Origin: Monoplex corrugatus | Lineage: Eukaryota; Mollusca; Gastropoda; Littorinimorpha; Ranellidae | Reading direction: 5' to 3' | Assembly (NCBI GenBank): GCA_030674185.1 | Contig: JAPXFY010000016.1 | Span: 49,997,250 to 50,061,249, forward strand | DNA length: 64,000 bases | Shown: positions 43,925 to 54,607 of the stretch, piece after piece | Layout of the letters: every line of letters begins with the position of its first letter | How positions within the stretch are numbered: the stretch's first letter is position 1 | Notes under the pieces: generated by a model | Told to the model about the DNA's origin: nothing | Seen by the model: the letters and a program-made list of their open reading frames with translations, nothing else | Database searches by the model: none | Position numbers and translations under genes: made by a program

Positions 43925-44105
43925 TACGAAATCCGAAACAAGTGTGACTGCCCGCGTTCAAGCAAACATGAACCAGAAAAAACAGAAAAAGAATAAAAAT
44001 GCATATTTAATACAACAAGACAAGACAGGTGCCTGTCTTGTCTTGTTGTATTAAATATGCTTTCTTATTCTTTTTTCATGTTTTTTTCTGGTTCATATTC
44101 GAAGT
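43925..44105. mobile_element. Foldback element, family C, short hairpin
   Basis: Arms meet at GACAAGACAGGTGCCTGTCTTGTC (centre about 44033). The left arm has TGAACCAGAAAAAACAG and the right arm TTTTTTTCTGGTTCAT. The outer left extension ACAAGTGTGACTGCCCGC matches the right flanks of other family C copies. Confidence 0.75.
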
Positions 44106-44279
44106 TAGTTTTTAAGTAACATGTAGCATCTTTAAAAAATGGAAATGAAAAGTATTTGTACAAATCGCTCAGCCAAACAATTGAAGTTAGTGATGTGGAA
44201 TGCCTCATTTGAAAGTGTGACATGTTTATATAACATAAAGTAGCTCCAATGTTATCCAATGTTGGAACTGTAGTCTATG

Positions 44280-44615
44280 GAACATAATAATAATAATAAT
44301 AATATATTTTATTTATATAGCGCAAAATCTTGATAAAATCAAATCTAAGCGCTGAGCGTATACATGCATACATACCTACATACATATGAGCGTATACATA
44401 CATACATACATACTTACATACATAAATCTAAGCTGAGCGTATACATGCATACATACATACATACATAAATCTAAGCGTATACATACATACATAACATACA
44501 TACGTACGCACATGCATACATAATAATTACAATATTTATATAGCGCAAAATCTCGACAAAATCAAATCCAAGCGTCGAAAAGACACACACGCACACACGC
44601 ACGCACGCACACACA

Positions 44616-44675
<60 letters not shown>

Positions 44676-45367
44676 CATGGCCACAAATGGGGAGAAAGGA
44701 ATAAAAGCAATAAAAGCAAGAATAAAACCAATGGAAAACCACAGAGAGCACATCATATACAATTATATATTAAAACAAAGTGATTCCCCTCCGAGCGGAG
44801 ACAGGCTGCAGAGGGGGGTTGAGTGAGGTTAGGATTTTATGCAGAGGAGAAAAGGTGAGTTTTGAGAGCGGACTTGAAGGAGGCAAAAGTAGGTTGCTGA
44901 CGGACTGAGAGAGGAAGTTTGTTCCAGGAGAGTGGACCAGAAACAGAGAAGGCTCGTGGACCATAGGTATTGAGCTTAGTGCGTGGAAAGCGAAAAGTCA
45001 GAGGATCGGAGGCAGAGCGGAGGGTACGTGAGGGAACATAGATCTCAAGTAGGCTTGACAGGTAATCGGGGGCTGCGTTATTGAGGCTTTTGTAGCACAT
45101 GGTGTCTAGTTTGTACTGTATGCGCTTTGATACAGGGAGCCAGTGAAGTTGTGCCAGGAGAGGAGATATGTGGTCAGCTTTTTTCTTTTTGAGTACAAGG
45201 CGTACAGCATTGTTTTGAATGCGCTGTAGGATGTGAATGGTGGAGGCAGGAAGACCAGACAGGAGTGAATTGCAATGGTCTATATCAAGTTCAATTGGAC
45301 CTGAATGCAATTTTAATAATATTGCTTGTTTGTAACATGATGAAAAGCATGGGCATGTATCGCACAA
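44280..45367 (-). pseudogene. CR1/L2-like LINE 3' end
   Basis: The minus-strand frame at 44837-45367 (stop at 44837) reads DIDHCNSLLSGLP, LQRIQNNAVRLVLKKKK, PLLAQLHWLPVSKRIQYK, YVPSRTLRSASDP, FSVSGPLSWNKLPLSVR and FKSALKTHLF, the usual C-terminus of CR1/L2-type reverse transcriptase ORFs. The frame is open, but the rest of the ORF is missing upstream. The 3' UTR holds GCGCTATATAAAT twice and a CATA/CA microsatellite (44340-44673). Confidence 0.75.
44582..44673. repeat. (CA)n microsatellite
   Basis: CA run with CG steps at its left, inside the LINE 3' UTR. Confidence 0.95.
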
Positions 45368-45544
45368 GTGAGTTTGACCTTGATGTCATACTAACGATAA
45401 CACTTACAGTAACATGATGAAGGTGTGTTCATGCAAGATGAGTCACCTTCACAGGAATGGATAGTGGTAAGGCATCTTGTTGTTCTGCTCCCTGTAAATG
45501 TAATCCATGAAGTCATTGGGTCATTGCACTAAAGAAGTGTTTAA

Positions 45545-45886
45545 TTAACAAGCTTTTCCAGCCAAAGTTCGGGTCTTGGCAATGGTTTCACTGTCCATTT
45601 TAGCAGTGTTGTCAGTCTCTCGTTGTTGTTTGTTTGTTTGTTTGTTTTTTTTTGGGGGGGGGGGGTTGGTCATCCCCTTTGTCTCCCGTCCTCTACAGTC
45701 TCTTGAGGATTTACCACAAGCTTTAGATCTTGCCACAAGGCCATACCAATGTAGTTTTCTTTTCTTAACTGAAGTCAGCAGATCCCCAGGCCAGACAGTC
45801 CAGTGCTGATACATTTCCATGACCCAATCCCCTATGTCGAAACATGAAATATTGATGCAAAAGCATGCACTAAGTAATAACAGCAA
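45545..45886 (-). pseudogene. Second LINE C-terminal remnant
   Basis: VKKRKLHWYGLVARSK is close to the VKKRKLRW-GHV-RS motif of RTE-like reverse transcriptase C-termini, and DSETIAKTRTLAGKAC fits its end. It is interrupted by a G/T homopolymer (45635-45665). Confidence 0.55.
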
Positions 45887-46124
45887 GCTGTTGTCTTCAT
45901 ATAATATGCTGCAGCTTAGAAGTATTTTTCATGAAATCATTCTTACCATTTGCACACTTGAGTGAGATTGCATTAATTGATTACTGCCAAGTAGATTATA
46001 TAAACAAGAGATTTAATTTTACATTGTTTATAACCCAGCCATCTGCTGAGGACCACTACAAGGTAGTAAAAACATCAATAGATGCACATAGAAGTTGTTA
46101 ATATAAACACATAGCGTCCAGCTA

Positions 46125-47662
46125 TCATCATCATTATCAGGTGCCCTGCCGCTTGGCGTTGGCGACCATGGACTTCCATCTATCTCCATCTCTCGTTGCC
46201 CCTAGCATCTCCCCCACCCTCCTCATCCCCAGCCACTCTGCAAGTCCGTCCAGCATTCTCTCCCTGGGTCTACCTGGTGCTCTCTTTCCCTCCAGCTTTC
46301 CCATTGTGACCAGGTGCTCCAAATCCCCCTTCCTCATAAAATGGCCTATAAATGTTGCCTGTCTTTTCCTAATCTTCCTTATGAGTGGTCTACTTGTGTC
46401 TGCCTCCATCAAGACTGTCTCGTCTGCTTTCCTTGCTGTCCATGGAACTCTCAACATTCTTCTTAGAAACCACATCTCAGCTGCTTCAATCTTGCTCTGG
46501 CTTTGCTTGCTGATTGTCCATGCCTCGCATCCATACAACAGTATTGGTTCTATATAACATTCAAGGACTCTCTTTCTGATGTCAACCGATAGGCATTTGT
46601 TGGCAAGAATGCCTGTCATCTTCTTGAATGCTGTCTTGGCCTGGCTGACCCTACCAGCTATCTCCGATGCGCATCTGCCATCCGATGAAACGACTGTTCC
46701 CAGGTATTTGAACTTATTAACCTGTGTCAAGGTTGTGCCATCCGCTGTTATTCCGCATGAGGGGACCTCATGTTTTTTACTGATCACCATGACTTCAGTC
46801 CTCCCGCCGTCCAGCTCCAACCCCCCACTTTTGCTCTCTATTTCCAGTATACCCACAAGGTCCCACAGGTCCCCCTCACTTTCTGCAATTAGCACGGTGT
46901 CATCTGCGTATCGAATGTTGTTTACCATTTTCCCTCCAACCCTTAACCCTTTGAACCCGGCTGGCTGATGTGGCGGCCAGCATGATTAATACCTCTGTAC
47001 CCGGCAGGCCGCAGGAGCAGCCTGACATTTCCGGTTGGCCTGGCCTGGTATGGTGCTGGTGTGCGGTATGCGACCTACCGGCACCTACTCTCCTCTGCCA
47101 CATCCTGTTTATATTACCGAATTCCAGACACCCTATACTTTCTTCCTGGCAAAGTTTTAAGCATTAGAAGGATTTATTCTGAGACACTGGTTTTCGTTAG
47201 AATTTCTCTAAAAATACTCCGGGTTGAGGGTATCAGAGGTCTAGAAGTACTTAGGGCTGAAAGAGTTAATCCAGAGTCTTCTTCTAGGCTTCTCATGACG
47301 CCTTCGCTGCACAGTGAAAACAGATCTGTGACAAAACACAACCCTGTCCGACTCCTCCGTTGATGTCTTGGAAAGAGCCCATATTGTTTTCCACTCCCAC
47401 TGCAGCCGCCTGCTCCCAGCACACATTCTCGACCACCTGCAGGACCCCCCCCCCCCCTCCTCCACCAACACTGAGTCTCTCCAGCTGGCTGACCAATTAC
47501 CCATGTCGTACCCGACCGAAAGCCTTGGTACAGTCAACAAAGCATAAATACAAACCCTTACTCATCCCAACCAACCTCTCCATGACAGCTCCCAGGATGT
47601 ATGTGGCATTAACAGTTCCCTTCCCTTCCACAAATCCACACTGTTCTTCCGCCACCTCCCCT
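46125..47662 (-). pseudogene. RTE-like LINE, reverse transcriptase to 3' end, with a MITE inside
   Basis: Reading down the minus strand: EEQCGFVEGKGT and YLCFVDCTKAFGRVRHG (47660-47500), a GVGQGCVLSQ-type motif (about 47350), then after a MITE (46947-47265) the catalytic YADDTVLIAE, FKYLGTVVSSDGRC, YIEPILLYGCEAW, EMWFLRRMLRVPW, GKLEGKRAPGRPRE and the final AKRQGT stop. The frame at 46137-46928 is open for 263 codons, so this is the youngest copy. The tail is a TGATGA run (about 46125-46138). Frameshifts in the upstream half and loss of the endonuclease make it inactive. Confidence 0.85.
46947..47265. mobile_element. 319-bp TTAA MITE inside the LINE
   Basis: Flanked by TTAA at 46943-46946 and 47266-47269. 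Termini are CCCTTTGAACCC (left) and, inverted, CTCTTTCAGCCC (right). Removing it with one TTAA restores the LINE codons for G-L-R-V-G-G-K. An internal direct repeat of CCCGGC-GGC occurs at about 46957 and 46999. The right tip shares TTTCAGCC with the right end of the intact piggyBac at 63018. Confidence 0.85.
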
Positions 47663-48279
47663 TTGACTCTATTCCCCGTCCTCAGCAGGAAGCTGGTGGA
47701 TATGGTGGAGTCAAAGGGTTAAGTTTTTGCAGTTGGTGGATAGGGTGTGGTAGTCAAAAGTTTTTTTTTGTTTGTTTGTTTTTAGTATCATTGCATTCAG
47801 GGAGGTTACCTTTGTGCTCATCTTTTTTTTTTCATCCCATTTTCTACGCCACTTTAATGGCCACAGTAGCTGGAACAGGTTTTATTATGCGATGATGATG
47901 ATGTCGATGTGGATGATAATCATGATGCTATGGAGTTCCATCTAGGATTGAGACTGTGTGACAGGGTTGTACTCTACGCTTACTATCACAATATATTCTG
48001 GCGTCAACCAGGCCCCAGAGATACAGACACCTGCGGTGTTGGTCAGAAGATTTGAGCAACACCCTCAACGACGCATCCGCGAAGTGGATGAGACTCGACT
48101 GTGTGGTCCCAGTCTTCCCAATGAGCCCATAGCTCACCCAACTCTGGGTAGGAGCCAGTTAGAGCCGAAAAATCCCACAATGATTTTTGAAGATACTGAT
48201 GGGGATTTGAACTCACAGCCTTCCAGTCGGAAGTCCTTTGCGTTAACCACTACACCATGGCGACTGGTTGGTAGTCAAA
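47662..48279. mobile_element. P-MITE copy 13, split by SINE-A
   Basis: Left outer arm missing. Inner palindrome and GTTTTTGCAGTTGGTGGATA present to 47758. The right tip GTAGTCAAAGGGTTA resumes at 48271 after the SINE-A insertion. Confidence 0.8.
47759..48269 (-). mobile_element. SINE-A, full length with target duplication
   Basis: Flanked by GGTAGTCAAA at 47749-47758 and 48270-48279. The minus strand starts with a tRNA-like head: CCATGGTGTAGTGGTTAACG (box A region) and GTGAGTTCAAATCCCC (box B region). It ends in an A-rich tail (T-rich on + at 47761-47782). This is the reference copy for the family; the copies at 7750, 27120, 33130 and 39930 all have the same orientation. Confidence 0.88.
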
Positions 48280-48292
48280 GGGTTAGTGCTCC

Positions 48293-48480
48293 AGTCGTTC
48301 TGGTGGCATCAAGTTTTTCATTGGTCCCATTGTTCGTTTCGAAATTTTGCCAGCACATTGGATTTTGTGCACATTGAAGGGAGTCTGCCAGATAAGTACT
48401 GGCAAATTTGGATGGAGCGTCTGTGTTGAAAGAATACTGTGCTTCCCTCTTGAACAAATTCCAAACTGCGGACTTCTCTC
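48293..48480 (+). mobile_element. SINE-B copy, body only
   Basis: GTTCTGGTGGCATCAAG, GCCAGATAAGTACTGGCAAA, CTCTTGAACAAATTCCAAAC. Confidence 0.65.
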
Positions 48481-49240
48481 TCCTTACATACACTGGGGTG
48501 GGGATGGGGGGGGGGGGTATGAATGTGTGCTTTTATTTTGGTTGGGGTTTGCATTTTCTCTTTGCATTTGGTAATGATGGTGGGTTCTGTTCACTTTTGT
48601 TTTAGTCTTTCTATAAAAGGAAAGACGGGAGAGAGAAAAACATTAGATTCAGATTTTAGGTCAGGCTGGGATATTACAATACAGGTAGTTTGCTCAGTTC
48701 AACTTGCCTTCCTGTTGGTAAAATTCAACATTCAATAACGATCAAAAAAATTCTGGATGGAGTGTAATAATTCCCATAACAACTGATGAATTTGCTGTGG
48801 TGCGAGGATCTGATCCAGTGAGTAGAATTATGAATGCATACATGTTTGAATGATTCTTAGTTTGTTTGGGCTGAACAAGTAGTTGTAGGTGGGCCTATTT
48901 GGTGTGCATTGTGTGACAATTCCTGGTGTTTGTCGTCTCCCCATCTTGCAATTCGGTTTATAAACATGGTAACTGATGACTGGGTCAGAATGGGTCATGC
49001 AATGTATGGACAGCCCCCTTTGTTTTATGAAGTGACTATAGAATAGCGTAGGGTGCTTGGGAGATGATTGTCTGGAGAGTGGTGAGGCATTGGTGCTCTG
49101 GGTCCAATCCGCACTCTAGTGGTGTTTCTAATTAATTTGTTAACATCTTGTTAAATTGTTGAATAGGTGCATCTAATAATTGGGGCAGGCACTTCTAGGT
49201 AACGAAAAATGCAAAAATTGTTTAGAAATATATCTTGAAA
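48480..49240. other. No gene recognised
   Basis: G homopolymer at 48498-48518, otherwise unremarkable AT-rich sequence. Frames here are short and overlapping. Confidence 0.4.
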
Positions 49241-49249
49241 CAAAATGGC

Positions 49250-49440
49250 TACTACAAACCAGAAGAACAAGAAAACCAATGTAAGCGCGTATCGAACAAG
49301 ACAAAACAAAACAAGCGCAAATTTTCGGCCAACTAGCCTTTGTCAAGCGCGAACGCACGGTCACAGACAGATCACAGACACCAAACAATGGATAATAAAA
49401 ACAGGACTAAAAACTTCCCTGCCGCCTCGTCCAGTGGGTA
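49250..49440. mobile_element. Family C half-element
   Basis: GACAAAACAAAACAAGCGCA, TTTTCGGCCAACTAGCCTTT and CTTCCCTGCCGCCTCGTCCA match the left arm of the hairpin at 17985-18170. The right arm is absent. Confidence 0.6.
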
Positions 49441-49844
49441 AGAAATGGAATGGCTACTGTTAATATGCAGGTTGTCATTTCCAGTTTTTCCCCACCCTCA
49501 CCCACATACTGTAACCCCCATTTAATGTTGCCTTGATCATCCTGTATGCTTCTGATAAATAGGGCAGGCGCTTTAGATAACAAAAATGCAACAACAACAA
49601 AAGTCTAGAAATGTCTTGAAAAGGAAATGCTACTGTTCGACTGAGTTATCATTTCTTTTTCTCCTCCCAAACCTCCCCAATTTGAGTCACCATTTATTGT
49701 TGCTTTGATTATTTGCACATATTGATGTGTATGGAATTTTACAAGCTTGACAATGTCATCATGAGAATGTTTTTGTTGTTACCGTAGTTTCTTTGTTGTT
49801 GGATTTCTTTATCATTCTGTGCAGTGTTTCTCTGATGTGTATGC

Positions 49845-50560
49845 ATGTTGTTTGGACCACCACCCTGCACAGACAGTGTGTTGCTGCACAGTCTGCATAG
49901 TCATAGTCCATCTTTATTGTTGGGCGTTTTCATGTTTCTATAAGCCATCGGACATCAGCAAGGCTTACAGGATCTTTAACCCCTTCACTCCCACGCCCTA
50001 TCCACAAACTGCAAAAACTCAACCCTTTGACTCCCTCACCCTAACCACAAACTGCAAAAACTTAACCCTTTGACTCCCTCATCCTATCCACAAACTGCAA
50101 AAACTTACCCTTTGACTCCCTCACCCTGTCCATGAACTGCAAAAACTTAACCCTTTGACTCCCTCACCCTATCCACGAACTGCAGAAACTTAACCCTTTG
50201 ACTCCCTCACCCTGTCCACGAACTGCAAAAAATTAACCCTTTGACTCCCTCACCCTGTCCACCTGCTTCCTTTAGGGTGAAGGGGTCAAAAGGTTAAGTT
50301 TTTGCTTTGCTAGCATGGTCGACAATGCAGGATGCTGGTGGACAGGGTGCAGGAGCCAAAGGGTTAAATTGTTTATGTGATGTTCTGGGCATGTATACAT
50401 ATGAAGGAGGTTCAGGCACAAGCAGGTCTGCACATGTGACGAATTGAGGAATTGGGAAATTTTCCACCCTTTACCCACCTTGCAATACCCAGGCAGGTTC
50501 GAATCCAGACGTTGTGAATCAAAAGTGTGCCATCCTACCCACTTCACTCTCACACCCATT
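49845..50560 (-). mobile_element. SINE-E with P-MITE copy 14 inserted
   Basis: The outer parts are SINE-E: TATAAGCCATCGGACATCAG and GGCTTACAGGATCTTTAA on the left; AGCAGGTCTGCACATGTGAC, TTTCCACCCTTTACCCACC and CAGGTTCGAATCC (tRNA-like box B on the other strand) on the right. The MITE occupies 49978-50366. Confidence 0.75.
49978..50366. mobile_element. P-MITE copy 14 with arm amplification
   Basis: TTAA-CCCCTTCACTCCCACG at the left, GGAGCCAAAGGG-TTAA at the right. Between 50006 and about 50270 a 43-bp unit (CTGCAAAAACTTAACCC, then TTTGACTCCCTCACCC and TATCCACAAA) is tandemly repeated about six times. Confidence 0.88.
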
Positions 50561-50569
50561 GTTTTCTTT

Positions 50570-51930
50570 TCATTTCATTTGTCTTGTGTACAAAAAATCT
50601 TAGCAACTTGCGCCAGGAAAGTTGTTGCTAAGTAGGATTTGAAAAAACATTATTTTTTTTTTTTTCGTGCAGGTCAGAGTGGAGGGTATGTAGTCAGGAA
50701 CTGCCTTTATTAAAAATTTTTTTTTTTTTTAGTAATACTTGGAAACTTGGTATTGGATGTATCATTACTTTGAGAGACATTCCAAACTGAAGTTCCTTGA
50801 GGGATGGACTCTCTTGAAGGATGGAGGAGGTTTATGGGTGGCAGCTGTGGTAATGTCTGTCTTTGATGATGGCGTGAGCTGTTTTGATTGGTTTACAGAG
50901 CAGTAGATTTGCAAATGAGGTTTGTTATTATTTGCCAAAAGCAGGATACTGTGTGGATTGTATCCATGTAAAATCGTTTTTTAATTTGTATGCTTTTTGT
51001 GTTTGTCATTCACATTCCAATTCATAATAGGAGTTTTGCTTGATTTTTGTATGTAGGCCTGTCATGTGCATTTATGTTTTTTTTCTTATAGTTCATTATG
51101 AGAAAAGCTTTCTAAACCTTTTGTGTACTGTGAGGTTAAGGGAATGGTGGTGCAAGATGCGAAGTGCTCTTGGAAAGGAATCTCTACCGAGTGTAAGGTG
51201 GAATTGATGGAAGATGGAAAGGAAACCTATTAAGTGATCAAGACACTAGCATCAGAACAATACTTTAGGTTTATTTGTTATGGGCAGTTCATGTGAATCA
51301 ATGACGATTCTTCTTTCGCAGTAAGTTTGTATTCTAGAATTGAAAAAGTGTTTGTCCTTTACTTTCATTGAATTTTTTTAGAAGAGGTCCAAGAAGATAA
51401 ACACTGTTGAACATAAAATGTCTTAGGTACACAAGAATTGGGACTTCTCGTTTTTATATATTTTTTAAATCATTACAAAGATGTGAAGTATGACCAAAAT
51501 AATCTAGTGTTGAGATTAAATTCAGCATTACACCGATGTTGTTTTCCATTCCCAGAGTATTTCAAGTTTCAGACTGCTGTTTTCAGCAAAGTCTGTAATT
51601 AGGGACCCAAAACAGAGCTTAGATGTGTGTCAAGATTTTTTTGTGTACGACAGAACACACAAGCAGATTATATTATGTCACAGTCAAAGACAAGTTATGA
51701 ATTATTTGACAATTTATGCCGATTAACCCCAGCCAGCACATTTGTGATCAAAGCATCAATAACATTGGACAATCTGAACAGTATTGGTATGATTACTCTT
51801 TTCTTTGGCCGCCAACTTACAGGATTGTACTCACCCCATCTTTCTTTACGGGTGAATATATGTGTAGTCTAGCAGATTAACAGAGGACCACGTCCTCCAA
51901 AAGGCCATTTCAACTGCAATAGCGTTTTGT
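50570..51930. other. No gene recognised
   Basis: T homopolymers at 50650-50663 and 50720-50731; AT-rich sequence with short frames such as 51627-51872 that lack domain or splice support. Confidence 0.4.
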
Positions 51931-51934
51931 ATTT

Positions 51935-52440
51935 TGTTTCACCTCAGTGGATTTACCACGCCCCCCACCCCTGGTGATGCCAGGGACTATATCAGTTCCA
52001 TTATGAATAGTATCCCCACCTTCTGGAAATTCTGTACTGGAAGTTTTCTCTTTTTGTCACCGTTTCTGCTATGCCTTTGCTTTCTGTCTGTTCATTTTTT
52101 TTCATAGCTGTCATTTCTTTCTCTCATTTTTATCATTGCTGGTCCATTCACCTTTTTGTTTTCCATGAAGTTTCACATAAGTTCCGTCAGGGTGGTAATT
52201 GGGCCTATATTTCTATTGCATTCTTAGCTGTAAGGAAATTGCGAACTGCCTAATGACAAATTTAGGTAGCATAGGCCAGTTTTTATGTAGGCCTACATTT
52301 TTGTGTGCTGAGTTTCTGTATTTGTAAAGGGCATATTCTTTATTTGCTTGAATGCAATGTTTTTTACTTTTCCAGGATCATTCATGTGTTTTGATATGCG
52401 TTTTGAGATGGTTAAAAAAACCAATATGGGTCTCAGCATC
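51935..52440 (+). repeat. Family D copy, long
   Basis: GTGATGCCAGGGACTATATC, AGTATCCCCACCTTCTGGAA, GCTGGTCCATTCACCTTTTT, AATTTAGGTAGCATAGGCC, in the order of 3215-3560. Confidence 0.65.
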
Positions 52441-54530
52441 AAACACTAACAATAATGCACCATGTGAAATTTGGGGGTGTTCTCAAATGGGAGAACACGG
52501 TGCCATGCAACACCACCCTTTTTTTCCCCCACCCATCTGCATATGGGTATATTTTGCCAGGGACAATTACTTTGTTGTGTTTTCTTTAATGTGCACAAAA
52601 TACATACTGCATATAGGATCATGGTTTACTGTGAAGTCCAAAAGACTAGCAGCACCCAGACTGCCGCTGAAGGTGTAGTGGAAAGGGAGAAAAATCTATG
52701 GCTGACCAGGAAACACTGAATTTCTTGCATCCTAGATGGGTATAGTATTCACGAGGCCACAGACTCCACACCATCCGCTCAAATGTAACACCCCAGTCCA
52801 CCCAATTGTAAGATCATAGGTGCATGCCCATTGTGGGGACAAGGAAGGCAAAGCAGGCGAGAAATGTACATCACCCTCATAACATTGACCCCTGGACAGA
52901 AGCTGGGGTCTCCAATTCGCTCCCAAACCACCACTCAAACTATGTGTGCAATGTCCAGGTAGACTGGACCTTAGACGAAACACCACTTGATTTCTGAACT
53001 GCGTGTGATTTTATGCTACCTTGGCCAGTAATGTAACTGAAAATCTTGTCTTTCCCCTTGCCAAGCTCTTATTGGTGTTTGGCATCTAATCTATAAGACT
53101 TCAGCAGTGTAAACTTTTTGGGCAACATGAAAAAATTCAGTAATCAAAAAATTATTAGTTTAAGGATAATGACAGATCAGAAGGAAAAAAGATGGTAAGC
53201 TACTCTGACAGTTAAATTTCAGTGTGGTGATGGTCATCTAAAACAGATCATTTTTGCTTACTTTTTTTTTCAAATTTCAACATGTTGGATGCAGATTTGC
53301 TTATAATCTGGTCAAGTTAAGAAGCCATCGTTGAAGCATTTTACATCTGGCAGTTTCTAAAAACTTGCACATCTGCAACTTTTACTGGGTTTAACACCTG
53401 ATCCAATTGTGGCTGATCCATGAGGAAATTCAAAGAGCAATTCCCCCAACATATTTTACTTATTATTATCGCAAATATCAGTTTACAACTTCCCATTGGG
53501 TAACCCAAAACATGATGCATTTAGAAAGAATTGATCAGAGTTACAGTATTCATGCAGATATGTTTCCAAACAAGTCGGTGATATTCATTTCCTTGCATTG
53601 TATGTGCTCTGTGTGTGTTTATTGTTACAAAATACTCTTGTTTGTTCATGTCATTTTCATAGGGATAAAGGTGTATGTTTAGAACATGAAGCCCAATCAT
53701 TGGTGTGATAGCAGCAGCTTATCATACACAATTCAAATACCTTGAAAACTCCCATGAACTTTGAAATCCATGTTTAACATTTCCTTTGTCACTGTGTCTA
53801 CCATGCACTCCATTTAATTTCAGGGTTTTTAAGTTTGGCATTTGTATGTCTCTTTGGGATGTCAAATAAACATTTCCTCTTTGCTTCAACCTGTTTAACC
53901 GATTCATTTGTGTTGGGGTTTTGTCCCCCTTAAAAAGTACAAATGACTAAGACTGAGTGTGTATGTGCACATGTATGTGTATGCATGATAATGATATATC
54001 TAAAATCTTCTCTTACTTAGCCACCGAAAAAAGGGTAAAGGTTGTTCCATAATCCCACATCCCCTCTCCCTCACTGCTTTATCTTTAGCTTCAACTTTTA
54101 AATAAAGTCTACGGAGTTACCAGTATTTCAAATGTAAGAAATATTGAGTAAATCTAGATCACCTTCATTCCTGCTGCATTACTCTATTTGAGAATATTGA
54201 TCACCTTTATTCCTGTTGCAATACACTATTCAGAATGTGATATCACTTTTACTCTGGTTGGAGTAAAGTCACATACACTATTCTGGCAGACATCACCTAC
54301 CTTGAAACACATGCACAAAGGTTTGGGCAAATGACAAGATGTCTTTCACTAAATGACACCACTCCACTGCTGCATTCAAAAGATGTTCCTGCATCAAACC
54401 ACGGATCAAAAAACAGTCAAAGCAAGGGGTTCACATCATGCAACATAACCTTGGCAAAACTGACTACATCTTCACCCACAGCCACACCAAGTATTCTTCA
54501 CCAACACACAAATTTACAGATAATTTTTTT
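52440..54530. other. No gene recognised; RPL4 downstream region
   Basis: CTGCTGCATTACTCTATT and CTGTTGCAATACACTATT form a loose repeat at 54165-54240. The rest shows no gene, RNA or clear transposon. Confidence 0.4.
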
Positions 54531-54532
54531 CT

Positions 54533-54538
54533 TTTATT
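54533..54538 (-). terminator. RPL4 polyadenylation signal AATAAA
   Basis: AATAAA on the minus strand 70 bp after the RPL4 stop, followed by an A-rich stretch. A short 3' UTR like this is usual for ribosomal protein genes. Confidence 0.8.
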
Positions 54539-54607
54539 TGCTTCACATGTAGGCAAAGTGTTAGGTCACTGTCTTTTCACTTCTCGCCTTAGTCAGTGAG
54601 TGTCTTT

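Noticed and set aside
50486..50500. GGTTCGAATCC as a tRNA T-arm
   Set aside because: It lies in a SINE-E copy; no cloverleaf can be formed around it.
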